A DNA stretch of 57,435 nucleotides from Spirochaetales bacterium (GTDB lineage Bacteria > Spirochaetota > Spirochaetia > SZUA-6 > DRHE01): the NCBI GenBank assembly GCA_030604195.1, contig JAUVWI010000017.1, positions 1 through 57,435 of the forward strand. The letters run 5' to 3'. A program made the translations under genes and the position numbers. Of the stretch, positions 20,158 through 27,820 are shown piece by piece. Every line of letters begins with the position of its first letter. Within the stretch, counting starts at the first letter, position 1. Below the pieces are notes generated by a model that did no database searches, was not told the origin of the DNA, and saw only the letters and a program-made list of their open reading frames with translations.

Positions 20158-20193
20158 AACAAAAAGCGATCTCGGAGTTTACTCTGAGATCGC
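20158..20193 (-). terminator. Rho-independent terminator after the tRNA cluster
   Basis: A 12-bp stem (arms 20166-20177 and 20182-20193, one G-T wobble) with a TTTA loop is followed on the minus strand by a U-rich tail (20158-20165). It lies between tRNA-Gly and tig and should end transcription of the tRNA array. Confidence 0.85.
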
Positions 20194-20204
20194 CAAGGTG
20201 CGTA

Positions 20205-20276
20205 AGCGGGAAACGGGATTTGAACCCGCGACGTCCACCTTGGCAAGGTGGAGCTCTACCACTGAGCTATTCCCGC
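20205..20276 (-). tRNA. tRNA-Gly (anticodon GCC)
   Basis: The minus strand gives a standard cloverleaf with acceptor GCGGGAA/TTCCCGC, discriminator U and an anticodon stem-loop CCACCTTGCCAAGGTGG (anticodon GCC). It is the last gene of the five-tRNA array. Confidence 0.95.
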
Positions 20277-20344
20277 TTGTTTCTCTTCATGCCCAATGGA
20301 TTTACTTTAAATAAAGTCCATGAGCAATATACGCCAATTAAGGC

Positions 20345-20427
20345 TGCGAGAGAAGGGACTCGAACCCTTATGCCCTGCGGGCACCAGATCCTAAGTCTGG
20401 CGTGTCTGCCAATTTCACCACTCTCGC
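20345..20427 (-). tRNA. tRNA-Leu (anticodon TAG)
   Basis: A class II tRNA with acceptor GCGAGAG/CTCTCGC, discriminator A, anticodon loop CTTAGGA (TAG) and a variable arm containing TGCCCGCAGGGCA. It is the fourth gene of the array in transcription order. Confidence 0.95.
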
Positions 20428-20480
20428 TTCAAAGTATAACTAAAGTGGGGGTTGTTCGTCAACATTACCCGCTCTGGTCA

Positions 20481-20553
20481 TGAGCCGTGAAGGGATCGAA
20501 CCTTCGACCCGCAGATTAAGAGTCTGCTGCTCTCCCAGCTGAGCTAACGGCCC
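20481..20553 (-). tRNA. tRNA-Lys (anticodon CTT)
   Basis: The acceptor is GGGCCGT/ACGGCTC with one G-U pair and discriminator A. The anticodon loop CTCTTAA gives CTT. It is the third gene of the array. Confidence 0.94.
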
Positions 20554-20566
20554 GTAAAAATATTTT

Positions 20567-20640
<74 letters not shown>

Positions 20641-20653
20641 ATGCTTCAAGCAG

Positions 20654-20728
20654 GGTGGATGATGGGAATTGAACCCACGACTTCCAGTTCCACAGACTGG
20701 CGCTCTAACCAACTGAGCTACACCCACC
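20654..20728 (-). tRNA. tRNA-His (anticodon GTG)
   Basis: The acceptor is GTGGGTG/CATCCAC with an extra G-1 opposite C73, as in most tRNA-His. The anticodon loop CTGTGGA gives GTG. It is the first gene of the array, downstream of a good promoter. Confidence 0.94.
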
Positions 20729-20754
20729 ATATAAGCCGCACTTTTAGCCTGCTA

Positions 20755-20783
20755 AATATGCACAATTTAGAGTTTATTGTCAA
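20755..20783 (-). promoter_or_regulatory. Promoter of the five-tRNA array
   Basis: The minus strand has TTGACA (20778-20783), a 17-nt spacer and CATATT (20755-20760), ending 27 nt before tRNA-His. Consensus -35 box and spacing support it. Confidence 0.65.
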
Positions 20784-20837
20784 GTTGCATCTGACGGAAG
20801 CCATTTGCGTTGTAGCATAGAAAAAGGAGAAGAGTTA

Positions 20838-21080
20838 ATGTATATTGGTAGTGAGGTGAAGAAAATGAGTACTAAGGTACAAGTAAAAGATGGTTATTTT
20901 CAGATAACCATTCCTGTGAAAGAAGCTTATGAGAATAAACCTATTCGTAATTTTCTGGAAATTCTACGAGCTCAAGAAATCCTCTCTCGCTCGAAGGCAA
21001 CGGAAGAGCAAATTGCTGAATTGGCTGATGAGGTAACAGCGAACTGGTGGGAAGAAAACAAGGAATGGTTTCTTAAGTGA
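20838..21080 (+). CDS. Antitoxin of a PIN-domain toxin-antitoxin pair
   Basis: An 80-residue protein with a beta-start (KVQVKDGYFQITIPVKEAY) and an acidic helical tail (TEEQIAELADEVTANWWEENKEW) that could wrap the toxin. I place the start at ATG 20838 after AAAGGAGAAG; ATG 20865 after GAGGTGA is equally possible. Its stop overlaps the GTG start of the PIN-domain gene by 4 nt (GTGA). The family is not a named one that I recognise. Confidence 0.65.
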   Translation: MYIGSEVKKMSTKVQVKDGYFQITIPVKEAYENKPIRNFLEILRAQEILSRSKATEEQIAELADEVTANWWEENKEWFLK

Positions 21081-21502
21081 GACTGGTGATTGATACCAAT
21101 ATTATTTTTTCTGCTCTCCTGCACAAAAAAGCACGTGAGTTCAATTTAATAATGTTGGGAGATTTAGATATTTATGTTTGCCAGTTCAGTACGGTTGAGC
21201 TCTTTAAACACAAAGAAAAGTTGTTGAGGTTTTCCGGCTTAACCGAAGATATGCTTCTTGATAATTACTATCTCATTTTGAAGAACCTACAGGTAATTCA
21301 TGAAAGAGATATTCAAAAGGAAGTTTGGAGGCGGGCATCAGAACTCTGTGCGGATGTGGATCCCAAGGATACTGTGTATGTGGCTGCTAGTATGATGCTG
21401 GATGCCTACCTGTGGAGTGGTGATAAAATGTTAATAGATGGTTTGACTTCGAAAGGATATGATCGTGTCATGACAACGACCAAACTTTTGGCAAGCCACT
21501 GA
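21077..21502 (+). CDS. PIN-domain toxin (putative ribonuclease)
   Basis: The 141-residue protein has the acidic residues of a PIN nuclease: Asp in LVIDTNIIFSALL (residue 5), Glu in STVELFKHK, and Asp in DVDPKDTVYVAASMML and WSGDKMLI. PIN toxins cut RNA in a metal-dependent way and are blocked by the cognate antitoxin, here the overlapping upstream gene. Base composition is lower in GC than its neighbours, as usual for such modules. Confidence 0.8.
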   Translation: MRLVIDTNIIFSALLHKKAREFNLIMLGDLDIYVCQFSTVELFKHKEKLLRFSGLTEDMLLDNYYLILKNLQVIHERDIQKEVWRRASELCADVDPKDTVYVAASMMLDAYLWSGDKMLIDGLTSKGYDRVMTTTKLLASH

Positions 21503-21572
21503 TCTTTGACAGATAGTCCCTGGGAAGAAATGGCATTAAATGGCCGTTTTGTTCTTTTAAAAATAAGTACGG

Positions 21573-21607
21573 CGCAATCTTCCATTCAGTTGTGATCGAA
21601 GATTGCG
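21573..21607. repeat. Perfect 10-bp inverted repeat
   Basis: CGCAATCTTC (21573-21582) and its exact complement GAAGATTGCG (21598-21607) are separated by 15 nt. It lies between the PIN-toxin gene and the convergent MFS gene. It has no adjacent T run, so it may be a weak bidirectional terminator or a protein site. Confidence 0.5.
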
Positions 21608-21637
21608 ATATGCACAAAGGTAGTCAACTCAACCGTA

Positions 21638-22852
21638 TCAGGCAGTATCGCCGGATTTCAATCCGGGCTTCTGCTGCTCAGGTAAAAAGTTGGTCAAAAC
21701 AGCAGCGGCCAGGGGCAGTATGGCCATTATGATTACCCCGGAAACTATTCCCGGAGCCCAGCTGAAAACACCGGAGAAGGCGGCTGCCGCAATTTTACCG
21801 AAGTCCCCAATTGCCCAGGCAAAACCCATGAGTATACCGCTTACAGTAGAGGTCATCTCCGGCACCAACCGGTGGCCGATGATTACATTGGGAACATGAG
21901 CCATCTGCAGCATAAATCCGGTCAGCGCTAAAAAAATAAAAGCCGGCCAGAGAGCCCCGGCCTCCCCGAAAAAGATAAGCAAGGCAAAGAAAGGCAGGAA
22001 GCCAAGCAGGGAGAGCAGCAGGATGGTTTTTGCCTTGATTCTGGTAGCCATGTAGCCGGAAACCAGGACGCCTGCGGCAGCCGCAATACTGAAGACGGTA
22101 TTGGCCAGGCTGAAAGAAACCCGGGAGAAACCCCACTCGGAAAAGATCTTGGCAATAAAAAAGCTTAAAGTCATTATGAATCCATGTCTGAAGACCATAA
22201 TGAAGAATAGTATTGATAGTGGAAAGGCTCTCTCCAGTAATATATGTCCAGCCTGCGGCAAGTTCAATTTTTCAATCGTTCCTGTTATCTCCAGGCGACT
22301 GAAACACAGATAGCTGAAGGCAAAGATCACTGCGGGCAGGGCGAGCAGAAATGAAAATCTGTTTCCCAGCAGGGTAGTCACACTGGAGAAAAAGGGATGG
22401 GAAAGTGCAAATCCAATGGTGCCCATGGTTATGAATATGGAGAAGCCCTGCTCCTTGCGGGCCATACCGGCGGCACTGGCGATATTCGAGGCTGCCGGGT
22501 GAAAAAGGGATATTCCCAGCCGTCCTATTAATACAAGCAGGAAGAGCAGGCGATAATCACGGGTAAGGCCGATAAGCGACATAGAGAGAGCGCCGATCAG
22601 TAACCCCAGGAAAATAGGCAGCTTCCCGCGTATCCGGTCGGCGAGATAACCCAGAAAGGGCTGAATGCCATTGCTGATAAAAGAAGCTACAGAGGCAATC
22701 AAAGCAGCCTTTACCGGGTCTAACCCGGCGGTCACCATGTAGAGAGCAAAGAAGGGGGCATAGATGTCCACAAAAAAATGGAGGCTGCCTATATAGAATA
22801 GTTTACCTTTGTGCATAAGGGGTGGCATAGCATATTGCGAGGGCCAGGTCAA
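21638..22852 (-). CDS. MFS transporter, fosmidomycin-resistance-protein-like
   Basis: The 404-residue inner-membrane protein has about 12 hydrophobic helices in two halves. It has features of the Fsr group: LHFFVDIYAPFFALY in the first helix, YLADRIRGKLP between helices 2 and 3, and ISLFHPAAS in helix 4. It is probably a proton-driven exporter of small hydrophobic compounds; the substrate is unknown. Earlier ATGs could be true starts (at 22852 or nine codons on). It is adjacent to the left attachment site of the mobile element but belongs to the host. Confidence 0.78.
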   Translation of the reverse strand: MTWPSQYAMPPLMHKGKLFYIGSLHFFVDIYAPFFALYMVTAGLDPVKAALIASVASFISNGIQPFLGYLADRIRGKLPIFLGLLIGALSMSLIGLTRDYRLLFLLVLIGRLGISLFHPAASNIASAAGMARKEQGFSIFITMGTIGFALSHPFFSSVTTLLGNRFSFLLALPAVIFAFSYLCFSRLEITGTIEKLNLPQAGHILLERAFPLSILFFIMVFRHGFIMTLSFFIAKIFSEWGFSRVSFSLANTVFSIAAAAGVLVSGYMATRIKAKTILLLSLLGFLPFFALLIFFGEAGALWPAFIFLALTGFMLQMAHVPNVIIGHRLVPEMTSTVSGILMGFAWAIGDFGKIAAAAFSGVFSWAPGIVSGVIIMAILPLAAAVLTNFLPEQQKPGLKSGDTA

Positions 22853-22888
22853 TTGCCCCGGAGTATAGCCTGGATTTGTAATCTGATT

Positions 22889-22936
22889 AGCACGTCCAGC
22901 AGGATTCGAACCTGCGACCCACAGCTTAGAAGGCTG
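22889..22936. repeat. Attachment site attL (partial tRNA-Arg copy)
   Basis: The 48 bp are identical to 36342-36389, covering the anticodon arm through the 3' end of tRNA-Arg(TCT). The sequence diverges after the anticodon loop, so this copy is not a functional tRNA. It lies 36 nt upstream of the MFS gene start. Confidence 0.92.
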
Positions 22937-23047
22937 CTATATGCTTTTTCTTGTATCCTTCATAATCCGTCATTATCCTTCAACTCTATATTATATAACA
23001 ACTTAGTTTTTCTCTATCAATCAGGCTTTATCAGCAGTTATCTACAT

Positions 23048-23069
23048 TCTGGTGTAAATTTGGTGTAAG
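23048..23069. promoter_or_regulatory. Candidate integrase arm sites, left end
   Basis: Two direct copies of GGTGTAA(A/G) stand 11 nt apart. The same doublet occurs at 36287-36306 near the right end, in the same orientation and continuing into the same AGT(T)CAAG. This is the pattern expected of arm-type binding sites for the element integrase. Confidence 0.5.
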
Positions 23070-23095
23070 TTCAAGGAAATAAAAGAGCCAGAATT

Positions 23096-23530
23096 TCACA
23101 CCTGGCCTTTTAGCGGCAATACCTGTGCCATATCATTTCCTTTTGCATTCTTCAATATTTCTGCAAAAATCTGATCCGGCCCAACCAGAGCTTTCAACAC
23201 TTCCCACTCTTCTGTAGGAAAAGAGCGTTTCTGTGATTTATTCTCTAAACCCCAGCTTTCTATAAACATCTTAGCTGCAATACGAAAATAACTTAAATCA
23301 AAAGAAACAGTATCCGAATAATAGCAAGCTGCTCTTTCTATTTCATCCCTTGCTTCTGTATTCTTAATCAATCTTTCCGTATTTAGAATACCCTCTTCCA
23401 ATCGTTTTATAAAATCGATCTTTTGTTTTTCCCTGTCTTCCTCTTTATCTCCGTCCACGGGGTCAACGTGTTTTAAATAACCCCAGCAAATAGACTGATA
23501 ATGTTCTTTGATTCTGCCAATTATATCCAT
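23096..23530 (-). CDS. Hypothetical protein of the integrative element
   Basis: The 144-residue, largely helical soluble protein has no recognised motif. It is charged in its first half (DGDKEEDREKQKIDFIKRLEE). The start follows AGGAGAAAACA, a good ribosome site. It is the last gene before attL, and its base composition matches the element rather than the host. Confidence 0.55.
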   Translation of the reverse strand: MDIIGRIKEHYQSICWGYLKHVDPVDGDKEEDREKQKIDFIKRLEEGILNTERLIKNTEARDEIERAACYYSDTVSFDLSYFRIAAKMFIESWGLENKSQKRSFPTEEWEVLKALVGPDQIFAEILKNAKGNDMAQVLPLKGQV

Positions 23531-23673
23531 TGTTTTCTCCTATCGCACTTTTATTTTCTAAGCAGCAACGCTGCTTGATCTTCACCTCTTAACTCTTCTC
23601 AAATACCCTAAATCTCGCACCCCATATGGTCTAGAATCGATTTTACCCCTGGAAGAGTAATTTTATCCCCCCC

Positions 23674-23781
23674 CTATTTAAACAGCCATTTGACTAAAGT
23701 TTTGCCAATCACTTTGTTCTTTACTCGCTTGCCGATCTTGCCCTTTTTGACCGCATTGACATCTGATAGAATTCTTCCCAT
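23674..23781 (-). CDS. Very small basic protein, phage-like
   Basis: A 35-codon frame (MGRILSDVNAVKKGKIGKRV..., ending in VKWLFK). The composition (11 Lys/Arg, glycine-spaced) resembles short basic proteins often encoded in prophages. The ribosome site is weak (GAGGG 13 nt upstream), so expression is uncertain. Confidence 0.35.
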   Translation of the reverse strand: MGRILSDVNAVKKGKIGKRVKNKVIGKTLVKWLFK

Positions 23782-23805
23782 TTGATATAAGAATCCCTCT
23801 TGTAC

Positions 23806-24012
23806 TCACAATCTCACCTCCATTTTTTTATTTAACCGATATTGCTTTTGATACTCTTTTATTTTTGGCTGCTGGTTATATTCTCGCATTTGTATTTTTC
23901 TGCGTGCTTTGATCTCCGGTTTTGCCAGGTATTTTTCCATGGCTATTTTATGCCTGGCTTTCACATCCGGTCTTTTTGCATATTCCCGAAAATATTCTTT
24001 TCGATTTTCCAT
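23806..24012 (-). CDS. Small repetitive charged protein
   Basis: The 68-residue protein is built of about 4-5 imperfect repeats with a period of 13-15 residues of the pattern Y-x(2-3)-P-(D/E/K)-(V/I)-K-(A/E)-(R/Y)-x-K. Examples are RPDVKARHKIAMEKY and KPEIKARRKIQMREY. Such Tyr/Lys/Arg-rich repeat proteins occur in phages and have no established function to my knowledge. It could bind nucleic acid through charge. Confidence 0.5.
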   Translation of the reverse strand: MENRKEYFREYAKRPDVKARHKIAMEKYLAKPEIKARRKIQMREYNQQPKIKEYQKQYRLNKKMEVRL

Positions 24013-24080
24013 CTTATCCTTTAAAAACCGACCAGGAATAAGGTATCGAGTTTAGGAGAACAAGAAGGCCGTTATCCCCG

Positions 24081-24095
24081 GTCGGCTAGTTTATC
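24081..24095 (+). repeat. CGGCTAGTTTAT motif, copy 1
   Basis: GTCGGCTAGTTTATC is repeated exactly at 26739-26753. Near-copies occur on the other strand at 30325-30337 and 32927-32941. This copy lies just beyond the 3' end of the second recombinase gene. Confidence 0.5.
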
Positions 24096-24113
24096 AATTC
24101 AATTTTTACCCGG

Positions 24114-25148
24114 TTATGTAATCGCTTTTTGCAGATAAGGCCCGGCAAGCTCAGTGTCACAAATATAAAATTTGCTGGTAGTAGCCAGGCTTGAATGTCT
24201 TAAAAACCGCTGGATTGATACCGGACTCATTTTCATCTTGTCCAATACCGTCCCGCAGGTTCTTCTCATCAAGTGAGGACTCCAGGTAATGGCCCGCTGA
24301 ATGATCCCCGCCTCTTTGATCCGCCTGCCTATGGTTCTAATCCGATGGTATAGAGTTATTGAGTTAATCGGCCGCGGTATGTCCTGCTTATTCGTTTCAA
24401 TTGTCCAGAATAGATAATCTTCCGGGGTAGGAGCTCTCCCAAAATGAGCTTTGAAATAAGCTCTTGCCTCTTCCAGTGCTGCCGGGAAAGCGATCTCCTG
24501 CCGGAATTCCTTACCACCCTTGCCGATCCCTAAGCAGTAGTAGATATTCAAATCTTCATCATATTCTATGTCTTTCCATCGCAGTTGACATAGTTCAAAA
24601 GCCCTTAAGCCGGTTCCTGTCAACATCCTGACAATAGCGATGTTTTCCAACCCCAGGATCGACTTGTCCTTTTCCAGGTAGGCAAAAAGCCGGTTCATTT
24701 CCGCAACCGTTAAAGCCTTGCCTTTTTTCGTGCTTTTTGTTTTATTCAGCTTTTTGATAAGTCGATCGTTCATTTTTTTGAAAGGTGATTCAAAGTAAGG
24801 TATCTGCTTTTCCACCTGGTTAAAAAAGCTCTTCAATCCGGTCATATAAGCCGCTGCCGTATTCCTACAGTTTTTCTTACTGACATAATCGTGATAGTCC
24901 TCGATCCATGCCGGTGTCACCTGTAAAGGATTCAAACCGCCTGAAAAGTTATAAAATTGCCGGATTGCTGAAGCATAGGTCTTATAAGAATAGGCGCTTA
25001 ATCCTTGGCCCTTAAGGAAAATCCTTTCCAGGTCTTCAAAACTGTTAATCTGCATGAAGATGTTTTCAATCTTCTCCATAGCCGACCTGAAAAAGTCCCG
25101 ATACTGTTCAAGCCCGATTGCTTGATTGCTTAAAACAAGTTCAGTCAT
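24114..25148 (-). CDS. Second tyrosine recombinase (XerC/D-like)
   Basis: The 344-residue recombinase has an N-terminal SAM-like core-binding domain (about residues 45-140) and a C-terminal catalytic domain. Catalytic residues visible are Arg in TGTGLRAFELCQLRW, then His-x-x-Arg in SPHLMRRTCGT, the second His in RFLRHSSLATTS, and Tyr in KFYICD. It is more like Xer or integron-type recombinases than the int at 35154-36275. It could resolve dimers or invert or excise DNA; its target is unknown. It is followed by small unknown genes up to attL. Confidence 0.85.
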   Translation of the reverse strand: MTELVLSNQAIGLEQYRDFFRSAMEKIENIFMQINSFEDLERIFLKGQGLSAYSYKTYASAIRQFYNFSGGLNPLQVTPAWIEDYHDYVSKKNCRNTAAAYMTGLKSFFNQVEKQIPYFESPFKKMNDRLIKKLNKTKSTKKGKALTVAEMNRLFAYLEKDKSILGLENIAIVRMLTGTGLRAFELCQLRWKDIEYDEDLNIYYCLGIGKGGKEFRQEIAFPAALEEARAYFKAHFGRAPTPEDYLFWTIETNKQDIPRPINSITLYHRIRTIGRRIKEAGIIQRAITWSPHLMRRTCGTVLDKMKMSPVSIQRFLRHSSLATTSKFYICDTELAGPYLQKAIT

Positions 25149-25205
25149 TTCTTTTCCCTCCTATAGTTTTTAACCGCCTACAAATTGCCCGCATAAATTA
25201 AACGG

Positions 25206-25358
25206 TTATATTATCCCCCGTTTAACTGCCTGCTCCATAACCTTGACAAAGCCCTCCTGCATTGAGAGATTATTCAATATGCATAGAGCCTTGAATTTTA
25301 TTTTCAAATCTTCCGGTACCTGCCGAACATTGACTGATATAAGCTTTTCATTTTCCAT
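25206..25358 (-). CDS. Small ribbon-helix-helix protein (RHH paralogue)
   Basis: The 50-residue protein has a beta-strand ISVNVRQVP, then helices KIKFKALCILNNLSMQEGF and VKVMEQAVKRG, typical of the Arc/CopG fold. I chose the internal ATG at 25358. The longer frame to 25478 adds a hydrophobic, non-homologous stretch. It shares FKALC-x(6)-SMQE with the RHH proteins at 26522-26680 and 34694-34864. Confidence 0.6.
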   Translation of the reverse strand: MENEKLISVNVRQVPEDLKIKFKALCILNNLSMQEGFVKVMEQAVKRGII

Positions 25359-25533
25359 AATAAGCATTGTAACATAGCTAACAAATAATGTCAATAGGCT
25401 CATATAGAATTTATTCTTATTTTCGGATTTTATGATCAAAAAACCGGGCAGAGGATCGATCCGCCTTAAGTTGATCAAGCTTAAAGCAGCCTCTACCCGG
25501 TTATTTTAAATCCTTCTCTAAACTGTCGCTTCC

Positions 25534-25842
25534 TTATTTTGCCTCTGCTGTCAGAGTCTTTTTCTTCAACTCTTCCAGCTCCAGGTAATCCTTGAAAAGC
25601 CCATCATTCCCGCTGATTAAGATTTCCCGCAAAGCCGTTTCTGCCGTGATGATCTCCGCATTATCCCGCTCACCCTGCCATTGGCTGCCGTGAATCAGCA
25701 CATAGCGGCCGTCCTGCAGGACCGTAAGCCCTTTGTGTCTGCCAGTCGATCCGCAGGTGTAGTTATTGCCATCCCAGAAGTCCAGATTGTTATTTTCGCT
25801 AACCTGGCCGACAACCTGATCACCATCGTAAACATTAACCAT
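25534..25842 (-). CDS. Hypothetical protein of the integrative element
   Basis: The 102-residue protein has a beta-rich first part with GQVSENNNLDFWDGNNY and a GRHKGLTVLQDGRYVLIHGSQW segment, then a helical tail. The ATG at 25842 follows AAGGGGGGAAAA. The alternating Gly/aromatic pattern suggests a small beta-sheet fold. No family is recognised. It is part of the minus-strand row of short element genes. Confidence 0.5.
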   Translation of the reverse strand: MVNVYDGDQVVGQVSENNNLDFWDGNNYTCGSTGRHKGLTVLQDGRYVLIHGSQWQGERDNAEIITAETALREILISGNDGLFKDYLELEELKKKTLTAEAK

Positions 25843-25896
25843 TTTTCCCCCCTTCGTTTTTAGCTGCCCTCGTCCCCATGGGGAAGGCAAGTGAAA

Positions 25897-26190
25897 TTAA
25901 AATACTTCCTGAACATCTGCCCTGACTTCTCTTGCGAATTCCTCAGCTCTTGAACGCTCATAGAAATAAGTAATTTGGCCTGGAGCTACATATACAAAAT
26001 ACCTGTACCCTTCTTCATACTTGCTCGTATGTTTCATCTTTCCCTCCTTTTTCGTTTGCATGATTTCATAGCCGTAAAAGAAAACCGCTTCATCATTTAT
26101 AAAAAGCTCTGGTCTTCTCCCCTTTTCAGATTCTTTTAGTTCTGCTTCGTGAACCTGGCCGCTGATAATGTTTCTCACCAATACTTTCAT
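25897..26190 (-). CDS. Hypothetical protein of the integrative element
   Basis: The 97-residue protein has no recognised motif. The C-terminal half (YRYFVYVAPGQITYFYERS, then RAEEFAREVRADV) suggests two strands followed by a helix. Its start overlaps the end of the upstream small gene by 4 nt (ATGA), so the two are co-translated. Confidence 0.55.
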   Translation of the reverse strand: MKVLVRNIISGQVHEAELKESEKGRRPELFINDEAVFFYGYEIMQTKKEGKMKHTSKYEEGYRYFVYVAPGQITYFYERSRAEEFAREVRADVQEVF

Positions 26191-26396
26191 TGAGCAAGCC
26201 TTGCGAATACTTCAGCTTTCTCTTTTGACATAGTGTTGATTAATACGAAATTCGGCCATCTTCTGAAAAGCTCTTTCCTGCCTACATGGATAGCCTCAAT
26301 CCTGCTCCTGGCCTTGATAGGATATTCTCTAAGCTTTCGACACCGCGGCCCTGGAAGAAAATAGAGAATAAATGATTCTGTTATGGATTTTTCCAT
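26187..26396 (-). CDS. Hypothetical protein of the integrative element
   Basis: The 69-residue basic protein (LPGPRCRKLREYPIKARSR) starts at ATG 26396 after GAGAGGGGG. A longer frame to 26486 is less likely. The strand-helix pattern and the final KAEVFARLAQ resemble the end of the next gene (RAEEFAREV), so the two may be diverged duplicates. Confidence 0.5.
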   Translation of the reverse strand: MEKSITESFILYFLPGPRCRKLREYPIKARSRIEAIHVGRKELFRRWPNFVLINTMSKEKAEVFARLAQ

Positions 26397-26521
26397 GATA
26401 ACCCCCTCTCTGAAAAGGATTGTCTGTTCTCTGATATAAGCCGGGAAAGCGCCCTCAGAGAAAGGCGTTTTCAAGCGGGTGATCAAATCCGCTCTATTCC
26501 CGGCAAGCCCTAAGAATAACT

Positions 26522-26680
26522 TTAAGGCCCGCCTTTGGCTACCTCTTCAGTACAGTTTTCCGCAATGTATTGGGTTATTAGCTTTATAAGCTGTTCCTGC
26601 ATTGACGTTTTGTTTAAAACGCAGCAGGCTTTAAATTGTGCCCGCAGCTCCTGCGGTATTTGTAATAATATTGCAGCCAT
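26522..26680 (-). CDS. Small ribbon-helix-helix protein (RHH paralogue)
   Basis: The 52-residue frame reads MAAILLQIPQELRAQFKACC..., then SMQEQLIKLITQYIAEN. It aligns without gaps to the RHH protein at 25206-25358 in the strand, in FKAxC and in SMQE. Arc/CopG-type proteins of this size act as dimeric DNA-binding repressors or plasmid copy regulators. It is the first gene after the terminator at 26941-26982. Confidence 0.6.
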   Translation of the reverse strand: MAAILLQIPQELRAQFKACCVLNKTSMQEQLIKLITQYIAENCTEEVAKGGP

Positions 26681-26738
26681 GATATACTTGTAACATACCT
26701 TAGAGCAGTTGTCAATACTTTTTATAATTATTTTTTCA

Positions 26739-26753
26739 GTCGGCTAGTTTATC
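26739..26753 (+). repeat. CGGCTAGTTTAT motif, copy 2
   Basis: The 15 bp are identical to copy 1 (24081-24095). It sits in the 383-nt gap (26681-27063), which otherwise holds only the terminator at 26941-26982 and no credible gene. It is followed by TGCTCAATTCG, compared with AATTCAATT after copy 1. Confidence 0.5.
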
Positions 26754-26940
26754 TGCTCAATTCGTATACGCTCAAATATCAAGGTCTAAACAAACTATTC
26801 AAATGTACTTGCGGGTAACGTGAAGGCCCCTACAAGCCGTTTTACCCTTAAAAAAATAAAAATACTTGTTCGCCCTTATTTGCTGCTTTAAAGTGCCTTA
26901 AATCGCCGTTATTTGCGCCCTATGGCTATTTCAGCCAGAT

Positions 26941-26982
26941 AAAAAAAGCCCCAAGGCCAGCCCGCCAACCGACCCCAGGGCA
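26941..26982 (-). terminator. Rho-independent terminator after the protease gene
   Basis: On the minus strand GCCCTGGGGTC pairs with GGCCTTGGGGC (11 bp with four wobbles) and is followed by a run of seven U. It ends the long minus-strand transcript 82 nt after the prohead-protease-like gene and separates it from the small-gene group to the left. Confidence 0.65.
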
Positions 26983-27063
26983 GGAAGAATGGATTATACT
27001 CTCGATGAAAGCATAACCTTATTTAAAGCCGGTTGCGGAGGGGACCGTACAGCCGGCTTATTT

Positions 27064-27801
27064 TTACCAACTATCGTCGCTATTTATCGCCGATAAATAC
27101 TCATCGCGATTATCGCCAGAAGCCTTTTTCTGTTCTTTGACTTCATTTATTTTTATGAGGCGATTTCTATAATCATCCCATTCTTTACCTTCAAGTTCGC
27201 TAGCCTCAAGCACGGCCTTATCACCTGCTGTCAAACCATACATATCCGTTTTATCCATACTATTATCCTCTTTATTATTTTCGTTTCGTTGACTTTCGAA
27301 TAAGCCGCCCTGGTGTGCGGCTTCAGATACAAAGTCCACTGAAGGCAATCTTTTAAAACCTTCAACGACTCCATATTGACCCTCTTTGTGCATTGGGCCG
27401 AAAGCATGTATCGAAAAACCAACCTCCGATGGCATTACCTCAGCAAGTTCCTCAATCATTGGCGCAAATTTCTTCAAATATTTAAAATGGCCTTTAACCT
27501 TGCCATCATTATTCAAATAAGTGGATTCTATGTAGCCAGCCAAATCTTTAATTGACCGGACACCTCTATTGTCTCGATCCGCACTTATAGATTGATGATC
27601 TATGAAAACTTTACAGTTTTCGGCAAGATTGACTAAATCCCTTCTCGCCTCTTCCGAAAATTTCGTGCCGACTGTGCCGGCTATATACTGATTGCCAGTA
27701 TCAACATTCAAAATTGTAATATCTTTGAGTTGCTGGGCCTCTTTGTCAATACGCCCAACCCCGTCAAAATTACTTCGCTCTTTTATTTCTATCAAACCCA
27801 T
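27064..27801 (-). CDS. Phage prohead (capsid maturation) protease-like protein
   Basis: The 245-residue protein resembles herpesvirus-fold prohead proteases of tailed phages. Visible features are KVFIDHQ (His 69), then VRSIKDLAGYI, then EVGFSIHAFG with the likely catalytic Ser 130, and the typical closing SVDFVSEAAHQGG (about 154-166). The last 75 residues are charged and helical, like a fused scaffold segment. Such proteases trim scaffold and capsid subunits. The major capsid gene that normally follows is absent; a terminator comes instead. Confidence 0.62.
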   Translation of the reverse strand: MGLIEIKERSNFDGVGRIDKEAQQLKDITILNVDTGNQYIAGTVGTKFSEEARRDLVNLAENCKVFIDHQSISADRDNRGVRSIKDLAGYIESTYLNNDGKVKGHFKYLKKFAPMIEELAEVMPSEVGFSIHAFGPMHKEGQYGVVEGFKRLPSVDFVSEAAHQGGLFESQRNENNKEDNSMDKTDMYGLTAGDKAVLEASELEGKEWDDYRNRLIKINEVKEQKKASGDNRDEYLSAINSDDSW

Positions 27802-27820
27802 TTAAAAACTCCTTCGCTCC

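Noticed and set aside
26681..27063. Possible CRISPR or tandem repeats in the gap left of the protease gene
   Set aside because: There is no regular spacer-repeat pattern; only a terminator and one copy of the CGGCTAGTTTAT motif. No CRISPR array or cas gene is visible anywhere in the window.
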